Assembly: GCF_037975245.1 (NCBI RefSeq)
Contig: NC_092580.1
Coordinates: 34,753,001-34,817,000 of the forward strand
DNA: 64,000 bases
Direction of reading: 5' to 3'
Origin: Apostichopus japonicus
Lineage: Eukaryota > Echinodermata > Holothuroidea > Aspidochirotida > Stichopodidae
The translations under genes and the position numbers were made by a program. This document shows, piece after piece, positions 1 through 11,300 of this stretch; position 1 is the first letter of the stretch; every line of letters starts with the position of its first letter. A model generated the notes under the pieces. The model worked only from the letters and a program-made list of their open reading frames with translations, did no database searches and was not told the origin of the DNA.

Positions 1-2233
1 AGCTTTCTTTTGAACCTGTAATGTTTGACATCAAATGTACAAAGAATTAAAATAAAATAACAAAATGAAGAGGAACTGAGGTGGCTATTAGGGGAAGAGG
101 AGGCCACCCATCACTTGCATACAAAAACTTGTAATCTTCTTTTACATTATTTTTTCCAAGTCATAAATCCATGAAATCTTCATGTCCGAAAAATTGAGAT
201 GGAAAAACGTGGGTTGTTTTGATATCTAGAAGTGGACACAGTTTTGATGGTAGTCACCACTACAGTCTACATTAACATACAGTAGGTCAATAGGCCTAGC
301 TCTCAAGGCAGGCATCAAGAATATGGTCGAGTTGTTCGCCTCTTCTAATTTGGCTGTTGTCATTGACATCAAACTATATGACCAAAAAGTCCAACAGAGA
401 CTGACCTAAGATGAAGGATACCACATGAAAAACAAGTTCTTAAATATTCTATGACATTACTAAACCTTGCAACGTCGTTCTTTCGACTAACAGGCAATGA
501 GCGCTAAAGGCAAGACTAGCAGGATAAAGTGTAACCTGCAGAGACTATTCGTGGCAAAGTAGCAAAAATGCAAGTTATATATTTGTTGTACCATGATTGA
601 TATTGATAATTGTAGAGACAGAGCAAAGATTTGAAATTAGGAATCAAAATTAAAACTTCCAGTATTGAGATACTGCATCATTGATGCTCTTGTCTTAAAG
701 CTTATCACAGTCAACAAGCTTTTCTCTAAAAATAAATTGTATCAGATTTCTCAAAGAATTTTGTGTTTTGCATTACTTGAAAAGAACTTGAGCTTCAGTG
801 TTAGATAGATATTTGATTAGCACACCTTTTGTCTGTGCCCAGACAACATAGATATGTACAGGTGGGTTGGTGAGAAACAAGTAAATATACAAACAAGAGA
901 AAAACTTACATAATAACCTTAAAAATAAATATAAAATTCAACCCAATTAGAAAAGAACATGTGCTTTGGATGACCTTTGACTCTATCAATGTTATCAATC
1001 ATGCAAATAGTGATATGAACAGAGTCCCAAAGCTTCAGCCCACAAGAGGCAAATACTCCAGTGCCAAATTTGGTTCATACCTACAGTATGGTACAAAACG
1101 TAACAGGGTAGCCAGGCACAGAAACAATAATAAGGTTCTTAAGGTAATCAGAAGCAGCATTGTGAACACATTTACGTACAAACAGTAAGATTTGAAAGTA
1201 ACTATGATCTTTCACAGGGTTCCAGTGCAACTCTATAAAGATGGTAGAAATATCATCCCATCTTCCACAGTGAAAATATCTCTGGCAGCTCTATTCTGTG
1301 GAGATTGGAGTTTTATAATGAGACTAGCATAGATACCGTAGTACAGAGAGTTGCACATTTCAAATTTGATTAATAAAAGTGAAGTTATTAGTTTTCATTA
1401 GATCACCAGGAAGAAAAGTCTTAACCTTTGAAATATAACATTATCCTGAAACAAGTGGAAATGGTGATTTTAACCTGTTGATTTAAAGAGAGGTTATGAT
1501 CAATTAGAGCACTAAGGTGCAATTACCGAAGTGAATGCAGTAGCATTAACACCATGGATCCCCACCCAACCAAGGAACATAACTTCGGTTTTTCAGGGTT
1601 TAGTTTAAGAAAGAAGTGACACATCCAACCCTCGAAAGCATGAAGGAAAGACAAAATATCAGACATGCAGACAGAAAATTGACTTTGAAAAGGGAATTGT
1701 TTGTAAATCTGATGGTTATCAGCAAACCCTGCCACTTTAAATTCTGTGTTACGTACAATAGAGTAGAAGGATTGGAGATAGATAAGGAGTTAAGGTGATC
1801 CTAACACCTAGTATACTTCATCATGATAAATATCATTCATGAAGTGCGAAAACTATTCCTCAAAGTGAATGTAAGCAGCTGCTGTAAGGCCACTGATTGC
1901 TAAGCAATGCTAACCATGCATTCTTCCCATCACTACCTCAGATTCAATTGTGTCATCAAAGCCTCAATGCATTTTTTTCATCTCATGTTTTGGAGTTTAA
2001 ATCTACCTTGGAATTATAGTTAAATTCTACCTTGGAATAAAATGCTCAAATCACTTGGAAATTGGAATAATAGATTATATAGGGTCATTATTCCATCTAA
2101 AATAATTGCCTGTCTTCAATAATCCTGTAGGATTTAAACTTTCAGGAAAGTACTAAGACCTGGAGATGACTATATCTGATCTACTTATCACAGACTTCAT
2201 CATGCTAACGTGTCTTTGTTTTCCTCTCCATAG
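1..2233. other. No gene recognised; probable intron or upstream sequence of ANKRD26-like gene
   Basis: AT-rich single-copy-looking sequence. I checked both strands for exon-like coding stretches with splice sites and found none I can support. Short open frames at 961-1188 and 1616-1798 show no family resemblance. Confidence 0.5.
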
Positions 2234-2303
2234 AAACCATCAACTGAGTCAAACAGTTCTGCTCTTGAAATCAAAACTTAAATTAGCCAAGAGACGATTA
2301 AAG
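2234..2303 (+). CDS. ANKRD26-like exon (first resolved)
   Basis: Acceptor ctccatag, one leading base, then 23 codons beginning NHQLSQTVLLLKSKL and ending KRRLK. The donor is weak (AAG|GTTTGT). The composition is coiled coil and it ends in phase 0, matching the next exon. It is the least certain exon because the donor is poor and its 3' end is duplicated downstream. Confidence 0.65.
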
Positions 2304-5300
2304 GTTTGTAGTATGGGATAAACCATACAAAGTGTCTAACATTATTTGATGTTGTAAACACTTACAGAACTATTTAGCCTTCCTGTAAGTATTGCATGTA
2401 ACAAGCATAGCCTTTGCATAGCCTTAAATTAGTTTAGAAATGATTAAAAGTTTGTAGTATGGGATAAGCCATACCTTACAAAGTGTCTAACATTATTTGA
2501 TGTTGTTAACACTTACAGAACTATTTAGCTTACCTGTAAGTCTTGCATGTAACAAGCATAGCCTGTGCACATAAGAAATGCATAAATCGGTGAGGTGAAA
2601 CATCATAGTTTGTTGATATGGTGCAATTAGTACAGTTTATATACATACAATGCCTGTTATGTTTTGTAGCATGACTGCTACTAACAGTGACTAATCAGAT
2701 TTACTTTCTTTATTATATCTATACAGGAGTTGGAGGTTCCCGAGGCCAAGATACAAACTTTGCAAACAGAATTTGAGAGAGAAAGATTTAACTTTGAAGC
2801 TGCCTTAGCAACACAAAGAAAGCAGGTAATACATTCTGCACATTCCAACAAACATTTGGTAACCTGTTTCTTTACATCCTAACCCTAACCATAATCCCTA
2901 TTTTGTTCAGATAACCACTTTAGTAGCTGGAGCAAACACCAGGATTTATCTTTAATATATTACTATGCTAAACAATGGTTTGTGAAAGATTGTTTAAGTT
3001 TGATTTTGTAGGAAAAGGTATGGAAACTGACACCCAGGTTTTTGGTATTTTTTGTCTGTGTCTGTGGTGTGTTAATATGTTTGTCATTATAATTGTATCT
3101 CTATAGTTGGAGAATTGCAATGAGAAACTGGAATCAGAGATGACAGCCAGACAGAAACTAGAGAAGAAGAATGCTTCAGCACAGCTAGGTAAGAATGCTA
3201 CAGCACAGCTAGGTAAGAATGCTACAGCACAGCTAGGTAAGAATGCTACAGCACAGCTAGGTAAGAATGTCACAGCACAGCTAGGTAAGAATGCTACAGC
3301 ACAGCTAGGTAAGAATGCTACAGCACAGCTAGGTAAGAATGTTACAGCACAGCTAGGTAAGAATGTTTCAGCACAGCTAGGTAAGAATGCTACAGCACAG
3401 CTAGGTAAGAATGCTACAGCACAGCTAGGTAAGAATGTCACAGCACAGCTAGGTAAGAATGCTTCAACACAGCTAGGTAAGAATGCTACAGCACAGCTAG
3501 GTAAGAATGCTACAGCACAGCTAGGTAAGAATGTTACAGCACAGCTAGGTAAGAATGTTTCAGCACAGCTAGGTAAGAATGCTACAGCACAGCTAGGTAA
3601 GAATACTACAGAACAGCTAGGTAAGAATGCTATGGCACAGCTAGGTGAGAATGCTACAGCACAGCTAGGTAAGAATGTTTCGGCACAGCTAGGTAAGAAT
3701 GCTACAGCTAGGTAAGAATGCTACAGCACAGCTAGGTAAGAATGCTTCAGCACAGCTATGTAAGGATGTTTCAGCACAGCTAGGTAAGAATGCTACAGCA
3801 CAGCTAGGTGAGAATGCTACAGCACAGCTAGGTAAGAATGTTACAGCACAGCTATCTAAGAATGCTTCAACACAGCTAGGTAAGAATGCTACAACACAGT
3901 TAGGTAAGAATGCTACAGCACAGCTAGGTAAGAATGTTTCAGCACAGCTAGGTAAGAATGCTTCAGCACATCTAGGTAAGAATGCTACAGCACAGCTAGG
4001 TAGGAATGCTACAGCACAGCTAGGTAAGAATGTTTCAGCACAGCTAGGTAAGAATGCTACAACACAGCTAGGTAAGAATGCTTCAGCACAGCTAGGTAAG
4101 AATGCTACAGCACAGCTAGGTAAGAATGCTACAGCACAGCTATCTAAGAATGCTTCAGCACAGCTAGGTAAGAATGCTACAGCACAGCTAGGCAGGAATG
4201 CTACAGCACAGCTAGGTAAGAATGTTTCAGCACAGCTAGGTAAGAATGTTTCAGCACAGCTAGGTAAGAATGTCACAGCACAGCTAGGTAAGAATGCTTC
4301 AACACAGCTAGGTAAGAATGCTACAGCACAGCTAGGTAAGAATGCTACAGCACAGCTAGGTAAGAATGTTACAGCACAGCTAGGTAAGAATGTTTCAGCA
4401 CAGCTAGGTAAGAATGCTACAGCACAGCTAGGTAAGAATACTACAGAACAGCTAGGTAAGAATGCTATGGCACAGCTAGGTAAGAATGCTACAGCACAGC
4501 AAGGTAAGAATGCTACAGCACAGCTAGGTAAGAATGTTACAGCACAGCTAGGTAAGAATGTTTCAGCACAGCTAGGTAAGAATGCTTCAGCACAGCTAGG
4601 TAAGAATGTTACAGCACAGCTAGGTAAGAATGCTACAGCACAGCTAGGTAAGAATGCTCCCACACAGTTAGGTAAGAATGCTACAGCACAGCCAGGTGAG
4701 AATGCTACAGCACAGCTAGGTAAGAATGCTACAGCACAGCTAGGTAAGAATGCTTCAGCACAGCTAGGTAAGAATGCTACAGCACAGCTAGGTAAGAATG
4801 CTTCAGCACAGCTAGGTAAGAATGCTACAGCACAGCTAGGTAAGAATGCAACAGCACAGCTAAGTAAGAATGCTACAGCACAGCTAGGTAAGAATGCTAC
4901 ATCACAGCTATGTAAGAATGCTACAGCACAGCTAGGTAAGAATGCTACAGAACAGCTAGGTAAGAATGCTACAGCACAGCTAGGTAAGAATGTTACAGCA
5001 CAGCTAGGTAAGAATGTTACAGCACAGCTAGGTAAGAATGTTTCAACACAGCTAGGTAAGAATGCTACAGCACAGCTAGGTGAGAATGCTTCAGCACAGC
5101 TAGGTAAGAATGCTACAGCACAGCTAGGTAAGAATGCTTCAGCACAGCTAGGTAAGAATGCTACAGCACAGCTAGGTAAGAATGCTACAGCACAGCTAGG
5201 TAAGAATGCTACAGTACAGCTAGGTAAGAATGCTTCAGCACAGCTAGGTAAGAATGCTACAGCACAGCTAGGTAAGAATGCTACTATGTAAGAATGCTCA

Positions 5301-8300
5301 GTTCAGATGAGGTTTTGTACCATTGTGTCTTGAGGTTAGTTGGTTATTTTTATTGTTATGATTCATGACATACATTGCCTTGCTGAGATAAATCATGTGA
5401 AAACAATTTAGGGCACAAATTCCTGCAAACAGTGTTTTCCTAACCACATTTATTGTTTGATATGTTCAACATTTACCTTTTTTTTATCTTCAGAATTGGC
5501 ATCCCTGCAGTCATTACAGAAGGTAAGTGGACTGAATTAAAGAAACTTTCAAAGGAAATATATATATGACTAATGAAAGTGGGAAATATTGTGAACAACC
5601 TCCTTTTATGTGTACTTTCTTCACACTTTTGAGATATTGATAGAAGAAATGTTAACATTCAGGATCTTCCTTCATCAGTCAACAGATTTTATTGTGAACT
5701 TTTTCATTGTAATGGTAAATTAAAATACTTTGCTTCTTGCCAATCAAACATAACAGTAAAAGTTGTTCTTCATCCAGGTTGTTTTGTTTATGTTAGAATG
5801 TCTCCCAACACCCCAGCCTCTCCCCCACCATAGCCTCTCCCCACACCAAAAGCCCCTCCCCCCATGAATACATGAGCAAATTGTTTTGCTATCTTATTGC
5901 ATCCATTTCACCACAGGAACTGACCTTCCTCAAGATATGTTCCTTCTTCTCAATTGTATTTCTTGCACACTTTGTGTTTACTTCTACAGACATTATAATT
6001 GTCATGATTGGCAATGGTTAGGTTTTAAGGTACTTGAACTCCTTCAAGTGGAAATTAATTCTAGGTACCTTCTGATACCTTTACGGTAAATTGCAATCAG
6101 AAATTGAGCAAATCTAGTGTGGAAACATTTTCATAAAATTACTGCAATTCAACGAGTTACTTATGTGTGTGAACACAACAGCTATGTAATGAGAGTAATA
6201 TTGAATTTACTACAGCCTGTACAGGTATGTTGTATATTATACTTAACCTGTACAGGTATGTTGTATATTATACTTAACCTGTACAGGTATGTTGTATATT
6301 ATACTTAACCTGTACAGGTATGTTGTATATTATACTTAACCTGTACAGGTATGTTGTATATTATACTTAACCTGTACAGGTATGTTGTATATTATACTTA
6401 ACCTGTACAGGTATGTTGTATATTATACTTAACCTGTACAGGTATGTTGTTTATTATACTTAACCTGTACAGGTATGTTGTATATTATACTTAACCTGTA
6501 CAGGTATGTTGTATATTATACTTAACCTGTACAGGTATGTTGTATATTATACTTAACCTGTACAGGTATGTTGTTTATTATACTTAACCTGTACAGGTAT
6601 GTTGTATATTATACTTAACCTGTACAGGTATGTTGTATATTATACTTAACCTGTACAGGTATGTTGTATATTATACTTAACCTGTACAGGTATGTTGTAT
6701 ATTATACTTAACCTGTACAGGTATGTTGTATATTATACTTAACCTGTACAGGTATGTTGTATATTATACTTAACCTGTACAGGTATGTTGTATATTATAC
6801 TTAACCTGTACAGGTATGTTGTATATTATACTTAACCTGTACAAGAATGTTGTATAGTATACTTAACCTGTACAGGTATGTGGTATACTATACTTAACCT
6901 GTACAGGTATGTTGTATATTGTAATTAACCTGTACAGGAATGTTGTATAGTATACTTAACCTGTACAGGTATGTGGTATACTATACTTAACCTGTACAGG
7001 TATGTTGTATATTATACTTAACCTGTACAGGTATGTTGTATATTATACTTAACCTGTACAGGTATGTTGTATATTATACTTAACCTGTACAGGTATGTTG
7101 TATATTATACTTAACCTGTACAGGTATGTTGTATATTATACTTAACCTGTACAGGTATGTTGTATATTATACTTAACCTGTACAGGTATGTTGTATATTA
7201 TACTTAACCTGTACAGGTATGTTGTATATTATACTTAACCTGTACAGGTATGTTGTGTAGTATAATGAATTTAATAACAATTTGTTCTCCTTTCTTTCCT
7301 GTAGAAGAAAAGTGATTTGATGAAAGCAAATAAGAATCTAGAAAATGAGTTAGCCCAAACAAAAGTAAGTTAAATACTGCTCTTACCTTATTGATAGAGA
7401 AACTTTAACCCTGTGTTGACCTAATTAATAGAGAAACTTTAATACTGTGTTTACCTAATTAATAGAAAAACTTTAATACTGTGTTTACCTAATTAATGTA
7501 GAAAATTTAATACTGTGTTTACTTAATTAATGTAGAAACTTTAATACTGTGTTTACTTAATTAATGGAGAATGTTCAATACCGTGTTTACCTTATTAATA
7601 TTATTTTATATTAAGCTGATCGGTTTTGGCCCTGAATATTTAGACTGCAAAACTGCTTCAAGTGTTTTACAAGTATAAGGATAGTATGGAAGGTTGACAT
7701 GGGTCAGATCCAAAACCTGTCAACCTCAGGGCTAAAATTTAGATGATCATAGTTATCAATTTTGATAGTTTTGTCCAAAAGAAGAACAATTTAAGCTTGC
7801 TTGGCTAAAAAATTAAATTTGTATGTTTCTTTGTTAACGAGTACTGCTTAATTATATCAACAATGCACTTAAACCAGCGTTATGGACGGAAACAGCAATT
7901 TGTGCCACTGAACTGCAAGGAATGATGGAATTCACAGGAATCTGCACCTGAATAATTGTTTATGGTACTGATCTCTCCAAAATAGTTTTTGGAAAAATTA
8001 AGTAGGGCATCCCTAATTAAGATGCTAATCGAGAAGAAAATCATTAATTCCGTCCATAACGCTACCTGATGTCATTAATCTCCTGGCAATTTTAAAGTTC
8101 ACTTCAGTGATAAAATTTGCATGCAATCTTCTGAAGGATATCAATGCCATTAAGGATGAAGTGAAAAATTACCAGATTCTTGCATATTGATAAGCTGGGG
8201 TTCAATGAAACATCAGTGTTATGGATGGAATTAGGAAAACGTTATGGACGGAATGTGAATGTTATGGATGGAAATTACTTTCTTTGGAAAAACTATGCGA

Positions 8301-11300
8301 ATGTTTTTTATTAAGTTAAATCAAAGACATCAAATGTGAATGAATGTTATTTAGGATGGAAAACCTTTTTTTACATGTACATTACAGTATTTTTCTAGGC
8401 TTTCAGGTGATGTTTTCCCTAATTTAAAAAAAAAAAAGAAAAGAAGAAATTTCTGTAAAAATCCCAAACTTTGAGGATTTGTCATTTCAAAATAAGGCAA
8501 AACACCCTCCTGAAATTTTTTGTACAAACAGGGTGGTACTATATCTCTTCCAGGAAAAATTATCAGATTTTTTCAACATTACGCATTTTGAGTTATTGGC
8601 CGTCAAAGACGACCTCTTTTGTACATCGGAGCAGCTTAACAACTTCTTAAATTATTATTGAGAACAGCTAGAACCCTGAAATTTGCTTAGGGGTAAGAAC
8701 TTTATACTTATAGTTGAAGTATAAAACCATGACAGCTCTAACATGGTTACTTTGGTAAAAAATTGGCATCAAAACTCCTACCTCATGCTGAATCGCAGCA
8801 TGAAATAGCAACTTTAGAGTTGCACAACTTGCAAACATATCATAGGAAAGCATTGTAATCATTATTTTGTAATGTTTGTACCAGACATAATAACCTCTGA
8901 AAGAATCAAGTACCCTGAAGCAATGGTTTAGGAGCAATTCATCACTAAAAATAGCACATTTTTTAGTGAAAAGTACAAAAATCGTATATTTTGACACTTT
9001 TAAGTGGACCTAACTCCACAAGACAATATTTTTGTAGCCTAATTTTTTATTTTCCTATTCTATGGGATAGACTCTATAGGCATCTGTAATAGAAAGGTAG
9101 TAGAATGGTTAATTGCTGAGAAATGAGACCTCAAAAGTCAAGAAAATGCCATGGTGGCGACAAATTGCGGAATTTCAAAGTGTGATAAATCGGCCAATTG
9201 GAAAGCAATGCAACTGAAATTTTCAGAATATGCTTATTTCATGATGGTCCAATCATACAAAAAATTTGGGAATTTTTGGAGAGGGTGCAGCAACAGCCAT
9301 TCTTGATTTGAAACGGAATGACCCTTATAAATCCAAGTTGTCATCCTTATGCAACATGGTTTTTGTGTATGAAGGAGACTGGTGGTTGGAAAAGGTGGAC
9401 CAAATATCAGTTGACAGTAATGATGTCTATGTCTCCTTCCTACACCCTAAGGGCCCTACCAATACTTTCTTCTGGCCATCACCTGAGACAAATATCCCAC
9501 TAGGAATGATCATGGGGAAACTAGAACAGCCTGTCCTCCTAATTTCAAGTAGCAAAGTGGGAATTGCAACAAAGGTGGTTGAATATATTAGGGACAAGTT
9601 TCAAACAGATTGTGAGCCGTGATGGTGACGAAAAATTTTGACAAATATGAATCGATGTATTTTGTTGAGATTGAAAAGTCTATTTCAAATTTTCATGACT
9701 GTTCAACCATACAGGCCTCCCATGTCCACAGTTTTATTTGCATGTGTTGTTTTCTTTCATACAAGCTTTGCAGACTGGTGAAACTTTGATTGCATTGGCA
9801 TTGTTTGAAGGAGGTGAAGCCACAAAAGTGAAAAAAACAAATGGGAAAAGTACTGACAGCCTCTGCTTATAGTGCTGAAAGCCACCTGATGAGTACCTTC
9901 AGCAAGAGTGAAACTTTTCATGTGCTGTAGCAATTCATTTCAGGCTAATTCAATACTTTCCGTCCATAACATTCCGTCCATAACAATTCCTATTTCAGGA
10001 CTAGCTCTTTCCCTTCTTATAATAAATGCAATTTTATTTGATATTATTACACATATTGGCCATAAGTATTAACTTATAACACACACTTCACAATTCAAGA
10101 GTTGATCCTAAATCAGGACAAAACCTTCCGTCCATAACGTTGTACATTCCGTCCATAACACAGAATTTTGGTTTGGGGTAGTGGGTTAATAGAGGTACAT
10201 TGAAGATTATGAGTGGGAGTATGATAAAGCTAAGGTACCAGGCCTGTGATGAAAAGTACCTGATACTTTGAAATCCTGAACACTTCACAGAGTTTTGACC
10301 CACTATGAAGGTTGGTGGATATCGATCATTTTTCTGATTCCGTCCATAACGAACACCTAATTTGCATATACAGACTAATATTGCACTACCCAATTAATTT
10401 TTTTCCGTTATATGGTAGAGGTATCCCAACTTAGATCAACCATGCATACCTTACCAAATACTAACTCTCACACTATTTTTGATGGGACTTTATCTCTGTG
10501 AATTCCGTCCATAACATTGGCAGAGGTTTTGGATCTGACCCACATGAGGGACCGTTATGTCTTCTTTTACCATATATGCAGGTGAATACTAAAACTCTAT
10601 TAAAGAAGTATTTCAAAACTTGAGGTATTTGATATATTACTGCCCTTTGTCCTACTATAGTAGTTGTACTACATTTGTGGTTGAAATATTGAAATGGACA
10701 AAAGTGTATCATGTGATTAACCATGGCAAGATATGTAAGACATATGGAACTATCTGATGTAGGGAACATTCCTGGACACAATGTCATCATTCTTTCATCT
10801 CTCTTCATTTCCTGTGTAGAAAAATATGCACGAGAATTATATTGAGAAAAAAGAACTGGAGTTGTACAAGAATAATTTAGATCTACAGGTAAGATTCAGG
10901 TCTGGTTATATTTTGAATGTGTGATTTGTATATTTAAAGAAGCAGGAAATTTAGTTTGATCCAAAAAGTTTGCTGCTCAAACAAACTTACATGAGGTATT
11001 CAGTGTATTTATACAATTGAGATCTGTGTGAGGTATCCAGTACAATCGAGTCTGTGTGAGTTGTTTTGCAGAATTAAAGTCTATGTGAGGTATTCAGTGT
11101 GTAATTGAGGTCTGTGTGAGATACTCTGTATAATTGATGTCTGTGTGAGGTATTCTGTATCATATGAAGTCTGTGAGTTATTCACTGTATAATTGAGGTC
11201 TGTGTGAGGTATTCTGAGTGTAAATGAGGTCTGTGTGAGGTATTCACTGTACTTGAAGTTAACACATTAGGGCATTCCTGTCATGGAGGTTAAAATGAAG

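Noticed and set aside
2878-2905. Telomere-like CCTAACCCTAACC
   Set aside because: Only two imperfect copies in an intron; not an interstitial telomere.
3689-5291. Long ORFs (530 and 324 codons) in the 24-bp array
   Set aside because: Products of a stop-free 24-bp repeat. The - strand frame is antisense to a real exon. Only the portion continuous with the exon at 3107 has any plausible meaning.
6207-6224. 9-nt microexon CCTGTACAG before the 31-bp array
   Set aside because: An acceptor and phase exist, but nothing independent supports inclusion; kept only as a checkable idea.
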